A stretch of DNA of 64,000 bases from Bacillus nitratireducens (GTDB lineage Bacteria; Bacillota; Bacilli; Bacillales; Bacillaceae_G), in contig NZ_MAOC01000091.1 of the NCBI RefSeq assembly GCF_001884135.1, positions 248,001 through 312,000 on the forward strand, read 5' to 3'. Positions 1 to 8,739 of the stretch are shown in pieces; the stretch's first letter is position 1, and each line of letters opens with the position of its first letter. Both the position numbers and the translations under genes were made by a program. The notes below the pieces were generated by a model. The model was given only the letters and a program-made list of their open reading frames with translations, was not told where the DNA came from and ran no database searches.

Positions 1-1277
1 ATAAATAGAAACGGTAACATGAACAACAATATTTTACTTACACTAATAAACGTTGCGGACCAGTTTCTCTCTTGTGATTCGAAATAACCGGAGATAAGCA
101 AGCTGACTGCACTAAGCGTAAACAAACAATTGAATACAACTGTCGTCCAAATGCCCAGTTTTTGCAATTCAGGATTACCACCGGAAAAAAATGACACAAT
201 TGGATCTGCAAAAATGATTAGTATAGTTGTCACAATCACAAAGAAGGAAACTGTAAAAATGAGTCCCATCTTAATTGCTTGTTTCACACGATCAAGGTTG
301 CCTGCACCGTAATTATAACTAATAATCGGTTGAAGTCCTGTCATCCCACCGAGCGCTGCTAAGGCGAGGAGATTTGTAATATAACCATTTTGAATCGTGA
401 AAGCTGCAACGTGCAGACCACCACCGTAGCTTTGCAGTAAGTTATTGGTGAAAATAATCGCAATAAACATCATGAACTGACTCGAGAAAGATGCAAACCC
501 CGTCCAAACTACTTCACCAATTTTCTTAAAATTAATCATCATGTCTTTCATTTTTGGTTTAAGTTTTGTTTTACCAAACCAGAAATAAAAGATTAAGAGA
601 ACAGGAATCGATTGCGAAATCGTATTAGCCCATGAAGAACCCATCATCCCCATGTCATACTTCACTACCATAATCCATTCCATAATCCCAGCAACAACCG
701 CTGCAACTAACCAACTGTTCATTGATAATATAGGTTTTTCATCGATATTAGTTAAAATACTTAATACAACGGCCAATATCGTTAATGGTAACGAAATCCA
801 TAGCAGTCGGCTATATTGCACCGCATACGGAAGTGCTTCATCACTTGCTCCAAATAAAATCATAATATCATTTTCAAAGGCCAACCCAAGTATAGCTAAC
901 AAAGAAGACAGGAAAAGAGTAAACCATAAAGTTTGTCCCATAATACTTCTAGCTTCTTCGATTTTCCCTTTCCCCAGTCGAAGTGAAATGACCGCTCCGG
1001 CCCCCACCCCCAAAAGAACACCAATCATTCGGGTAATAACCATGACCGTAAATCCAATTCCGATCCCTTCGATTTCCAGCTCCTGAAAGCCACTGACGAA
1101 ATAGCCATCGATAACCGATACAACCCCTAGAATTACGTTAGCCATAATTCCTGCCAAAGCAAACCGTAAATATAGTAACGGAATACTTTTGGTTCCCAGC
1201 ACTGAATCATCTATCGGTTTATTCATTACTTCTCGTTTCTCTATTTTCGATGACGGACGGTTGTCCACTATTTTCAT
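1..1277 (-). CDS. MATE family multidrug/Na+ antiporter (partial, C-terminus cut by window edge)
   Basis: The reverse strand is open from an ATG at 1277 (AAGGGG eight bases upstream) to the window edge, about 425 codons. The translation is strongly hydrophobic with repeated MATE-type segments, including GIGIGFTVMVITRMIGVLLG near residue 75 and a second-half repeat around GGMTGLQPIISYNYGAGN. MATE proteins are 12-helix exporters of cationic drugs or metabolites driven by Na+ or H+. The protein still lacks its last few dozen residues. It starts 46 bp after the aldehyde dehydrogenase stop and probably belongs to the same operon, so it may export a substrate or product of that amine pathway (inference). 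Confidence 0.85.
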   Translation of the reverse strand, partial: MKIVDNRPSSKIEKREVMNKPIDDSVLGTKSIPLLYLRFALAGIMANVILGVVSVIDGYFVSGFQELEIEGIGIGFTVMVITRMIGVLLGVGAGAVISLRLGKGKIEEARSIMGQTLWFTLFLSSLLAILGLAFENDIMILFGASDEALPYAVQYSRLLWISLPLTILAVVLSILTNIDEKPILSMNSWLVAAVVAGIMEWIMVVKYDMGMMGSSWANTISQSIPVLLIFYFWFGKTKLKPKMKDMMINFKKIGEVVWTGFASFSSQFMMFIAIIFTNNLLQSYGGGLHVAAFTIQNGYITNLLALAALGGMTGLQPIISYNYGAGNLDRVKQAIKMGLIFTVSFFVIVTTILIIFADPIVSFFSGGNPELQKLGIWTTVVFNCLFTLSAVSLLISGYFESQERNWSATFISVSKILLFMLPFLF

Positions 1278-1322
1278 GAGCATATCCCCTTACAAATAAT
1301 TTATATAGCAAGTTAAGCTCAA

Positions 1323-2795
1323 TTAATTCGCATACCACCCTACCGGATTTGCATGCTGGTGGATATTGATTTGCTTCGTTTCCATAAAGTGCTCCAGTCC
1401 GACAACACCTAACGCTCTGCCGATACCACTTTGCTTATACCCTCCCCAAGGGCCTTCAACATAAGCGAGATGATAACTATTAATCCAAGTAATTCCCGCA
1501 CGTAATTTACTAATGACACGTTTTGCTCGGTCCATATCTTCAGTAAATACAGCACCGGCTAATCCATAAATGGAATCATTCGCTTTTTGGATGGCATCTT
1601 CCTCATCTTTAAATTTCTGTACAACAAGAACTGGACCAAAAATCTCTTCCTTAACAATACACATATTCTCATTTACATCAGCGAAGATGGTTGGTGCAAT
1701 GAAAAAACCTCGATCAAGCCTATTTTCTGTTAGGCGCTTACCACCGCAAACTAATTTTGCACCTTCTTCGATTCCTCTCTGGATATAATGTAAAACTTCA
1801 TTCATATGAGACTCAGTTGTGAGAGCTCCCATTTCAATGTTCTCACTTTCCCCGTTGCCAACTACAATTTTGTTCGCACGCTCGGCCAATCTTTCAACAA
1901 ACTTATCGTAAATAGTCTCTTGTACAAGCAAACGAGATGCAGCTGAACAAACTTGCCCAGCATTGTGGAAAATGCCAAACATCGCATTATCGACTGCGGT
2001 TTCAAAATCCACATCGTCGAACACAATAAGTGGAGATTTCCCACCTAGTTCAAGTGTGATTTTTTTCATATTGCCCGCAGCTGCGCGCATAATACTTTGA
2101 CCTGTTTTTGTTCCACCGGTAAAGGCAACTTTGTCAACATCATGGCTCTCTGCAAGCTCATTCCCAACCTTTGATCCAGGTCCCAATACTAAGTTTGCCA
2201 CTCCGTCTGGCAGTCCAATCTCTTCAATAATTTCAAATAATTTGTATACGCTTACAGGAGTGACGTCAGCAGGCTTAATTACAATTGTATTTCCTGCGGC
2301 AAGTGCAGGAGCAATTTGCCAAACTGCTAACATAAGCGGGAAATTCCAAGGTACAATAAGTCCACAAACACCAATCGGTTCATGAATAATAATCGTTTCC
2401 GAATCATCCTCGCGAGTGTAAGATTCTTTTTTCATGCCTTTAATCAGGTCAGCATAATAGCGGAAACATTGAATTGATACAGGAATATCTACATAGTTTG
2501 TTGCACGAATAACCTTACCGTTATTTTCAGTTTCCAAACGGGCAATTTCAGCTGTCTTCTCTTCAAGACGGTCTGCAATCTTATATAGATAGTTAGCTCT
2601 TTCATCAGCCGATAAGTTTGACCAGATTCCGCTGTCAAACGCTTTACGCGCTGCCTTGATTGCTATCTTCGCATCATCCGCCGATCCATGAGCAGACGTT
2701 GCGATAACCTCTCCGGTTGCAGGATTGATAATGTTTCGTCTAGCACCCGATAATGCTTCTACCCATTTCCCGTCAATGAACATGTTAATTTTCAT
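1323..2795 (-). CDS. NAD(P)+-dependent aldehyde dehydrogenase
   Basis: A full-length class I/II ALDH of 490 aa. Visible are the oxyanion-hole PWNFP motif (about residue 150), the FTGGTKTGQ cofactor loop, the general-base glutamate in ELGGKSP (about 249) and the catalytic cysteine in GQVCSA (about 283). The start is ATG 2795, preceded by AAGGAGAGGTG; an in-frame GTG lies two codons upstream. It follows the FAD amine oxidase by 13 bp, so the pair should oxidise an amine to an aldehyde and then to an acid, as PuuB/PuuC do in putrescine use. The substrate cannot be read from the sequence. Betaine-aldehyde or gamma-aminobutyraldehyde activity is possible but unproven. Confidence 0.9.
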   Translation of the reverse strand: MKINMFIDGKWVEALSGARRNIINPATGEVIATSAHGSADDAKIAIKAARKAFDSGIWSNLSADERANYLYKIADRLEEKTAEIARLETENNGKVIRATNYVDIPVSIQCFRYYADLIKGMKKESYTREDDSETIIIHEPIGVCGLIVPWNFPLMLAVWQIAPALAAGNTIVIKPADVTPVSVYKLFEIIEEIGLPDGVANLVLGPGSKVGNELAESHDVDKVAFTGGTKTGQSIMRAAAGNMKKITLELGGKSPLIVFDDVDFETAVDNAMFGIFHNAGQVCSAASRLLVQETIYDKFVERLAERANKIVVGNGESENIEMGALTTESHMNEVLHYIQRGIEEGAKLVCGGKRLTENRLDRGFFIAPTIFADVNENMCIVKEEIFGPVLVVQKFKDEEDAIQKANDSIYGLAGAVFTEDMDRAKRVISKLRAGITWINSYHLAYVEGPWGGYKQSGIGRALGVVGLEHFMETKQINIHQHANPVGWYAN

Positions 2796-2808
2796 AAACA
2801 CCTCTCCT

Positions 2809-4095
2809 TTACGCGATAATATCTACGAGTTTGAAACCAATATGTGCTATATTGACCAGCATCGTTTTCTGATTATAGAATGGGAATGATTTAAGGCGTT
2901 CTTTTTCAAATCGATATCCACCTGCACTCCCCGTAACGATCCATTGTGCCAATAACTTACCAAACAATGTCGAGAGAGACGCGCCATGCCCCGTATAACC
3001 CGTTGCAAAATATGCGCCTTCTTTGGATCTACCGATAACCGGAAACGTATCAATTGTTACCCCAATAAATCCACCCCAACGGTAATCAATCTTGCTTCCT
3101 TCTAGTTTTGGCATTATTTTAACCATGGCATCGTAAACATTTTGATAAACAGCATCACCTAAGTTTGGACGAATATCGCCACCGCCAAATATGATCCGAT
3201 TATCTGGTGTACGCCTGAAATAGTAAAGGAAACTGCTTGTATCAAAAACCATGCGATCTTTAGGAATGACGGCATTCACTAGTGATTCTGGAAGCTGTTC
3301 AGTACCAATAATACGTGCCGAAATTGGCAGTACACCTTTATTCAATTCAGCCATAATTTTTCCGGAGTAACCATCTGTAGCGACAATAATGTCTTTCGCT
3401 GTAACAGTACCTTTTTCTGTAATAACTTTCACACTATTTCGGCCGTACTCAATAGATAGTGCTTTCGAATGCTCAAAGATTTTTGCACCGATCGATTTAG
3501 CTGCTTCTCCCAAACCAATTGCATAGTTCAGTGGTTGGAACGAGTAACTCGAGTCGTCGACTAAGCAACCATAATATTGCGGGGAATCAATTTCTTGATG
3601 CAACTGACTTCGATTAAGCACGCTACATTCATATCCAAAATTTTTGTTTAAGTATTCACTTTCAAGTTTCAACCCTTCAAAATGCTTGGCTTTGTAAGCC
3701 GCCACAATGTGACCTGTCTTTCTGAAGTTACAGTTGATTTGATGCTCGTCGATAATGTTTTTAACTAGTTCAACACTAAGCAGAGAAAGATCGTTAAGCT
3801 GCCTCGCCTCTTCGGCACCATACTTCTTGGCAAGCTCCTGCATCGTTGACTTATAGCCTGGCAATACCATCCCGCCGTTGCGACCGCTTGCGCCATATCC
3901 GATTGTTTCCTGCTCAAGGACAATGACACTCTTCCCTAACTTTTGCAAATGATATGCAGAAGAAAGACCTGTGAAACCTGCGCCAATAATGACAACATCC
4001 GCTTCTTCATTTCCTTCAAGAGGTTTTCCTTTTTCATAGCTGTTTGCAGTCGCTTTCCAAAGTGAGAGAGTATCCATTCGATCCATTTTACCCAT
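2809..4095 (-). CDS. FAD-dependent amine/amino-acid oxidase, DAO (PuuB/OrdL) family
   Basis: The N-terminus carries the Rossmann FAD motif DVVIIGAGFTGLSSAYHL (about residues 33-50) and the family signature GYGASGRNGG further in. The C-terminus has GYTGHGASLSTLFGKLLA, typical of the DAO fold. Gamma-glutamylputrescine oxidase and related secondary-amine oxidases have this layout and length. ATG 4095 (AAAGGAGAAGG upstream) is preferred over the in-frame start at 4137. It is the first gene of the oxidase-ALDH-MATE run and is read from the MerR-type promoter at 4174-4204. No glutamylputrescine synthetase or hydrolase is nearby, so a Puu pathway is not complete here. Confidence 0.88.
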   Translation of the reverse strand: MGKMDRMDTLSLWKATANSYEKGKPLEGNEEADVVIIGAGFTGLSSAYHLQKLGKSVIVLEQETIGYGASGRNGGMVLPGYKSTMQELAKKYGAEEARQLNDLSLLSVELVKNIIDEHQINCNFRKTGHIVAAYKAKHFEGLKLESEYLNKNFGYECSVLNRSQLHQEIDSPQYYGCLVDDSSYSFQPLNYAIGLGEAAKSIGAKIFEHSKALSIEYGRNSVKVITEKGTVTAKDIIVATDGYSGKIMAELNKGVLPISARIIGTEQLPESLVNAVIPKDRMVFDTSSFLYYFRRTPDNRIIFGGGDIRPNLGDAVYQNVYDAMVKIMPKLEGSKIDYRWGGFIGVTIDTFPVIGRSKEGAYFATGYTGHGASLSTLFGKLLAQWIVTGSAGGYRFEKERLKSFPFYNQKTMLVNIAHIGFKLVDIIA

Positions 4096-4173
4096 AGCTA
4101 ATCCTTCTCCTTTCGTGACATGTATGTTACAATACACTCAAAAATATTCAAAATATTCACATTTATTGAATTA

Positions 4174-4204
4174 ATAATATGACTTGGAGTTTCCTCCAAG
4201 TCAA
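4174..4204 (-). promoter_or_regulatory. MerR-type promoter/operator with 19-bp spacer, oxidase operon
   Basis: On the reverse strand a -35 TTGACT (4204-4199) and a -10 TATTAT (4179-4174) are 19 bp apart. A perfect dyad, GACTTGGAG-TTTC-CTCCAAGTC (4181-4202), fills the spacer. An overlong spacer containing a dyad is the hallmark of MerR-activated promoters. The divergent gene encodes a MerR protein, so it very likely controls the oxidase-ALDH-MATE operon from here. Confidence 0.75.
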
Positions 4205-4237
4205 TAGCCATTTAAGGGTTTTTTGAATTCATTTTGC

Positions 4238-4267
4238 GAAAAAAATGGAGTAACTCCATTTTTTTCA
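4238..4267 (+). other. Hairpin with U-tract in the leader of the MerR gene
   Basis: AAAAATGGAG-TAA-CTCCATTTTT forms a 10-bp stem with a T run, ending about 15 bases before the MerR start codon. It looks like an intrinsic terminator placed in the leader. It also repeats the TGGAG/CTCCA core of the operator at 4181-4202, so it could be a second binding site instead. Either role would give autoregulation. Confidence 0.45.
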
Positions 4268-4281
4268 TTGGGGGGACATCT

Positions 4282-5514
4282 ATGAAAATTGGTACATTTG
4301 CGAAGCTTTTTCATGTTACAACTGATACCGTACGTTATTACATTGAACTAGGATTATTAATACCAGACAAAAAAAACACCCAGTATCATATGAACCAATC
4401 GTGTTTAGACGACATGGCTTTTATTACTGAGCTGAAAAAATTTCATTTTTCATTGATAGAAATCCAACGAATTTTATCGTATCGTCGTGTCACAAACTTC
4501 TCGGACCATGAGGATATCGACTACTACAACAACTTACTCATTGATAAAAAGAACGAGCTGAACATTAAAAAAGAAGACATATCAAAAGCGATTCAATTGA
4601 TTGAAAAAGCGGTTCAAACTAGCTCACCTTCACAAAAAGAAGAGAATATTACAGGAATCCCGCTTGACTTTGTAAATCTACTCTATTGTCCGAAGTGCCG
4701 CATTCCACTTGAAATGAAAGATGTAACAATTAAAAAAGTCTACATTAACACGGGGAGTTTAACTTGTAGCTGTGGATATGAAGCAGCTATCGAGGAGGGT
4801 ATTATCATTACCGCGAACTTGTACGAGACGTCACCTTATCCATCTTATTTTTACGATAAAGAAACGATTAAAGAGATTAATCCCAAAATGATTAACTTAT
4901 TTGAAAAAAGTAATTTTCAATTTCAAAAAGTTCTACAAAATATAGATTTAAAAAATAAATTAGTCGTGGAAACGAACGTTGACGCTTTTGTGTCACTACC
5001 GAAATATATCGATATTCTTGAACCGAGCGCATCCTATGTATTCAGTGGCTATTCGCTTGCAATGCTTAAGAAGGTGAGAAATAGAATTGAGCGTATGAAT
5101 CCGAAGCCACGCGTCCTTTATATTTTGAATTCCGATTTAAATCTGCCATTGAAACCGCTTAGCATCGATGTTTTTGTGGATAGTTTTACAATAACTGATT
5201 TTTCACTGCTCAACCCAGAGTTCCCAAGTCACGTTCTAAAAAACTATTTACATAACAGTTCAACAATTGTCGGTGGATACTCGTATTATGATAACTCGGC
5301 CAAATCCTTGAAAAATATTTCAGCCTTATATCCAAATTCCCATGAGCATATTTTACATCCAAAATACTTAGAAGAAAATTTATCAGTTAACGGATTTCAA
5401 ATCATGCAAAATGAAAATATTGGTTACTGTACAGATCCAGGACCTTATTTCGATTATCATGTAAGAGACGAAAAATTCCACATGCTCATGTATTTGGCTA
5501 GTACGAAACAATAG
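4282..5514 (+). CDS. MerR family regulator with zinc-ribbon and methyltransferase-like C-terminal half
   Basis: Residues 1-70 are a MerR helix-turn-helix (KIGTFAKLFHVTTDTVRYY), followed by a helical dimerisation stretch to about 120. After this comes a CPKC...CSCG zinc-ribbon-like motif near residues 140-165, like the Trm112/YcaR class. A roughly 230-residue alpha/beta region follows that resembles a degenerate class I methyltransferase (VVETNVDAF, VFVDSFTITDFSLLNP). I see no clean glycine-rich SAM loop. At 410 aa it is far longer than a normal MerR protein of 130-300 aa. The start is ATG 4282 with a G-rich site upstream; a longer in-frame start at 4234 lacks one. It lies divergent from the oxidase operon and probably regulates it. 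Confidence 0.8.
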   Translation: MKIGTFAKLFHVTTDTVRYYIELGLLIPDKKNTQYHMNQSCLDDMAFITELKKFHFSLIEIQRILSYRRVTNFSDHEDIDYYNNLLIDKKNELNIKKEDISKAIQLIEKAVQTSSPSQKEENITGIPLDFVNLLYCPKCRIPLEMKDVTIKKVYINTGSLTCSCGYEAAIEEGIIITANLYETSPYPSYFYDKETIKEINPKMINLFEKSNFQFQKVLQNIDLKNKLVVETNVDAFVSLPKYIDILEPSASYVFSGYSLAMLKKVRNRIERMNPKPRVLYILNSDLNLPLKPLSIDVFVDSFTITDFSLLNPEFPSHVLKNYLHNSSTIVGGYSYYDNSAKSLKNISALYPNSHEHILHPKYLEENLSVNGFQIMQNENIGYCTDPGPYFDYHVRDEKFHMLMYLASTKQ

Positions 5515-5520
5515 CACAAA

Positions 5521-5551
5521 AAAGCGCCATCACAAGTGACGGCGCTTTTTC
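5521..5551 (+). terminator. Intrinsic terminator, possibly bidirectional
   Basis: The stem AGCGCCATCAC / GTGACGGCGCT, with one G-T pair, is flanked by A and T runs. It sits between the convergent merR and bshB2 genes and can serve both. Confidence 0.8.
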
Positions 5552-5584
5552 TATGTAAGAGCTACTAGAAGGTACCCTTCTAGC

Positions 5585-6247
5585 CTACTCCCATTTATAA
5601 GTCCAAAACTGTTCAAGTTGCAGCCATTTTAATGTTGCTGCGTCTTTGTTTTTTATTTTTGCATGTGTTTCTTCTAGCATCGCTTCTGTTTGTGAACGAT
5701 GCGCGCCTAGTGCAGCTAATTTATGTTCAAATACTTCACTAATATTATTTACAACATCCGGTTCACCGAGTACTGCTTCTCGATTTCTCGTAATCGCAAC
5801 CGCATGAATGGCTGGACGTTCTTCTTTTGGCATACGTGATACAGCGCGAACTACAGCGCGGCCAAATGCATCATGATCTGGATGTACCCCGTGTTCTGGA
5901 TAAAATGTAATAATTCGAGATGGATTTACTTCTTGAATAATCGCTTCGATTTTATCTGCAACAAAATCAACATCTTCAAATTCTAACGTTTTATCATGGA
6001 AACCGAGCATTCTTAAATCTTGAATCCCCATCGCTTCACATGCATCTTTTAATTCTTTTTCACGGATATTTGGAATCGTTTCACGGTTAGCGAATACGTT
6101 TTTCCCCATGTTACGTCCCATTTGTCCAAGAGTACCACATGCGTACGTTACAGGTACTCCTTGATCTGTTAATAAGCGAATTGTTCCTCCCGCAGCAAAT
6201 GCTTCATCATCTGGATGCGGAAATACAACAAGTACATGTCTCTCCAT
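5585..6247 (-). CDS. bshB2: Bacillithiol biosynthesis deacetylase BshB2 (PIG-L/LmbE family)
   Basis: A 220-aa PIG-L-type zinc deacetylase. The metal and catalytic motif HPDDE is at residues 11-15 and the second metal motif HPDHD at 122-126. The family removes the acetyl group from GlcNAc-malate to give GlcN-malate in bacillithiol synthesis, and B. cereus-group strains carry two such enzymes. Pairing with the YojF-like gene 15 bp upstream matches the yojF-yojG arrangement of B. subtilis and supports BshB2 rather than BshB1. The protein should be cytosolic and hexameric, as known for the family. Confidence 0.93.
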   Translation of the reverse strand: MERHVLVVFPHPDDEAFAAGGTIRLLTDQGVPVTYACGTLGQMGRNMGKNVFANRETIPNIREKELKDACEAMGIQDLRMLGFHDKTLEFEDVDFVADKIEAIIQEVNPSRIITFYPEHGVHPDHDAFGRAVVRAVSRMPKEERPAIHAVAITRNREAVLGEPDVVNNISEVFEHKLAALGAHRSQTEAMLEETHAKIKNKDAATLKWLQLEQFWTYKWE

Positions 6248-6262
6248 AAGTTTCCCTCCTTC

Positions 6263-6613
6263 TTACTTAAATGGCGTTAAGCTTAGCTCAAGCGCTACCG
6301 CTAAGCGGCCTTGGTTATCATGCCCTGCTAGTAATAAACGCTCTTTATCGTCTACTTCCCAGTGCGTAATGCCTTCTGCATATACCCAGCCATGATCCAT
6401 TTTTAAACCAACTCGGTATGGATTTGTTCCAGTTATTTTCCCACGCTCAAAGCGAATAATCGCATTTCGAATGAATGCTCCAACTGTCATCATCTTTTCA
6501 TTAAAGTGTGACGCATACGCTCCGTTCGTCGTTTCTAAATGAATATATACATCTTTATTTACAAAACGTTCAATTTCATTTTGAATAAGAGAACTATCTT
6601 TTACTATTTCCAT
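6263..6613 (-). CDS. yojF: YojF family protein (DUF1806)
   Basis: A 116-aa cytosolic protein beginning MEIVKDSSLIQNEIERF. It is recognised as the YojF/DUF1806 family from its length, its beta-rich sequence and its place directly upstream of bshB2. Its biochemical role is not known to me. Conserved linkage suggests a part in bacillithiol metabolism. The ATG is preceded by GAGGTG. The gene is read divergently from the transporter at 6865, so both promoters lie in the 250-bp AT-rich gap 6614-6864. Confidence 0.85.
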   Translation of the reverse strand: MEIVKDSSLIQNEIERFVNKDVYIHLETTNGAYASHFNEKMMTVGAFIRNAIIRFERGKITGTNPYRVGLKMDHGWVYAEGITHWEVDDKERLLLAGHDNQGRLAVALELSLTPFK

Positions 6614-6864
6614 CGGAATTCACCTCTTTAAACCATTTTACGCAAAAATAATGTAAATTGCTATCTCTATATTAGAGGACAACGCCCACTTTTCCTAATA
6701 ATTTGCACTGTGTTTTTTATATTTTTTATATGATATGTAAAAATCATATTTTTTCCTTCACTTTGTTAAATAGTTTTCTTTCTTTTTTGAATTTGCTACA
6801 ATATAAATTACGCAGAGGGATGCATTTTTACAATTGAATACATACTTTAAAGAAGGTGACATGT

Positions 6865-8190
6865 TTGGAACATTCAGCACATGAAGTAGCAAATTGGCAA
6901 TATTATTTTGCAATTGCCGTATTTTTAGTCACGTACGGATTTATTATTTCTGAGAAATTGAATCGTGCTGTAATCGCACTATTCGGTGCTGCTATTATGA
7001 TTATTTTTGGAATTGTAGATTTACATACTGCTTTCACATCACATATTCAATGGGAAACAATCACCCTTTTAATTGGGATGATGATTCTCGTACATATTAC
7101 GAGTCAATCAGGCGTGTTTGAATTCGTGGCCATTAAAGCGGCTAAAGCAGCTGGCGGAAAACCAATCCGCATTTTATTATTGCTATCCCTATTAACCGCT
7201 GTCGGTTCTGCATTTTTGGACAACGTAACAACCGTATTATTAATCGTACCTGTTACACTGTCTATTACACGTATTTTAAAAGTAAATCCTGTTCCTTATT
7301 TAATTTCAGAAGTGCTATTTTCAAACATAGGCGGAACAGCAACATTAATTGGTGACCCGCCGAACATTATGATTGGATCAGCTAATAAGCATTTAGACTT
7401 TAATGCCTTCTTACTAAACTTAGCTCCCATCGTAATTATTATTTCTATCGTTACACTTGGCATTATTTACTTCATGTATCGTAACAAACTAAAAACAACA
7501 CCTGAGCAAATCGAAAAATTAATGGCATTAAATGAAAAAGATTATATTAAAGATCAAAGCCTCCTATTAAAATCCATTTCGATTTTAGGACTAACTATTT
7601 TAGGCTTTGTACTTCATTCTATTATTCATGTAGACGCTGCCGTAATTGCGATGACAGGTGCTACACTTCTTATGCTAATCGGCGTGAAAGAGCATGATAT
7701 TGAAGATGTATTTGCCCACGTTGAATGGGTAACTATTTTCTTCTTCGCTGGACTATTCGTTCTAGTTGGCGGGTTAATTGATATCGGACTTATTTCTTCA
7801 CTCGCAAAAGAAGTAATCGACGTAACAAATGGTGATATCGGTTTCGCTGCTATACTTATCTTATGGGTATCTGGTATCGCATCTGCGACAATTGACAATA
7901 TCCCATTTGTCGCAACGATGATCCCTCTTATTCAAGATTTAGCTACTGGACTCGGGCTATCTGTCGATTCCCCGCAAATCGAAGTACTATGGTGGGCTTT
8001 ATCACTTGGAGCTTGCTTAGGAGGAAACGGAACCTTAATCGGCGCATCAGCAAACGTAGTCGTTGCTGGTATTGCAAAACGTGAAGGACATGGGTTCTCT
8101 TATATGGACTTCTTAAAAATCGGTTTCCCCTTAACGATCATTGCGCTATTGTTATCACATGCTTATATATATTTACGTTATTTAATGTAA
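6865..8190 (+). CDS. ArsB/NhaD-type ion transporter (IT superfamily)
   Basis: An integral membrane protein of about 441 aa with 10-12 hydrophobic segments. The family repeat appears twice: DNVTTVLLIVPVTL with GGTATLIGDPPNIMIGS in the first half, and DNIPFVATMIPLI with GGNGTLIGASANVV in the second half. Two inverted halves with GxxTLIG and DN motifs are typical of ArsB/NhaD/CitM-like carriers. Start choice: TTG 6865 lies six bases after AAGGTG; the alternative GTG 6856 overlaps the binding site. The cargo (Na+/H+ exchange, arsenite or a carboxylate) cannot be decided from the sequence, and no ars genes are nearby. Confidence 0.85.
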   Translation: MEHSAHEVANWQYYFAIAVFLVTYGFIISEKLNRAVIALFGAAIMIIFGIVDLHTAFTSHIQWETITLLIGMMILVHITSQSGVFEFVAIKAAKAAGGKPIRILLLLSLLTAVGSAFLDNVTTVLLIVPVTLSITRILKVNPVPYLISEVLFSNIGGTATLIGDPPNIMIGSANKHLDFNAFLLNLAPIVIIISIVTLGIIYFMYRNKLKTTPEQIEKLMALNEKDYIKDQSLLLKSISILGLTILGFVLHSIIHVDAAVIAMTGATLLMLIGVKEHDIEDVFAHVEWVTIFFFAGLFVLVGGLIDIGLISSLAKEVIDVTNGDIGFAAILILWVSGIASATIDNIPFVATMIPLIQDLATGLGLSVDSPQIEVLWWALSLGACLGGNGTLIGASANVVVAGIAKREGHGFSYMDFLKIGFPLTIIALLLSHAYIYLRYLM

Positions 8191-8222
8191 AAGTTGTATT
8201 ATATGAAATTATATCTTCAAAC

Positions 8223-8258
8223 AAAAAAGGTATGCAGCACTACGCCGCATACCTTTTT
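8223..8258. terminator. Bidirectional intrinsic terminator
   Basis: The stem AAAAAGGTATGC / GCATACCTTTTT has an 11-base loop between the convergent transporter and small-protein genes. Confidence 0.85.
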
Positions 8259-8261
8259 CCA

Positions 8262-8489
8262 TCACCAAAATATACCTATAATTGCTAATCCACCTAAAAT
8301 CATACCACCAATTTGCCCGACGATTGTTGGTGATAATTGAACACCTTTTCTCACTTCAACAACTGGTCTTTCGTGCCTTAATTGCTGCACTTCACTTTGA
8401 AGTTGGTGTACACTTCCATGTAATTCTTTAATTAGTTCCTTTAATTCAGCGACCTCTTCATTTACTGGTTTACTTTTTTCTAAATTCAT
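8262..8489 (-). CDS. Small coiled-coil, tail-anchored membrane protein (75 aa)
   Basis: Residues 10-45 form a charged heptad-like helix (VAELKELIKELHGSVHQLQS and onward). The last 20 residues are hydrophobic and glycine-rich (GQIGGMILGGLAIIGIFW), which fits a C-terminal membrane anchor. GGAGTT lies upstream of the ATG. The architecture resembles small haemolysin-XhlA-like or tail-anchored scaffold proteins, but no family is certain. It is monocistronic, between a terminator and a structured repeat. Confidence 0.7.
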   Translation of the reverse strand: MNLEKSKPVNEEVAELKELIKELHGSVHQLQSEVQQLRHERPVVEVRKGVQLSPTIVGQIGGMILGGLAIIGIFW

Positions 8490-8518
8490 TTTGCATAACT
8501 CCTTATAAAGTGAAACTT

Positions 8519-8665
8519 TAATCAGTGGGGGTTTTGTTCATCCCCCACTGATTATTAGTTGAACCAATCGGGCGTTTACGGGCGGCCCGACTCCCACCTA
8601 ACTTCTTTGCTCCACCTGAATTTTGAGGTGGGAATTTTACTGCCCGTTCATGCGGGATACATTCA
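8519..8665. repeat. Structured intergenic repeat, bcr-like
   Basis: A non-coding stretch with three strong stem-loops. They are ATCAGTGGGGG / CCCCCACTGAT (11 bp), a GGGC-rich stem around 8570-8592, and CCCACCT / AGGTGGG (about 8594-8632). The pattern and base composition look like the interspersed bcr repeats of the B. cereus group. I identify it from memory of such repeats, not from a comparison. Short open frames across it carry no family signal. Confidence 0.45.
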
Positions 8666-8739
8666 ATCAGTTCACTGTAAAATTTCGCCAATTACCGGTA
8701 TATCTCCTGCATACTACATATATAATATGGAATGTACTT

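Noticed and set aside
652-1086. 144-codon plus-strand frame at the left edge
   Set aside because: It lies opposite the MATE gene, whose membrane-helix motifs are clear.
1323-4095. Complete Puu putrescine pathway or choline-to-betaine pathway
   Set aside because: Only an oxidase and an aldehyde dehydrogenase are present; no glutamylputrescine synthetase, hydrolase or choline dehydrogenase was seen.
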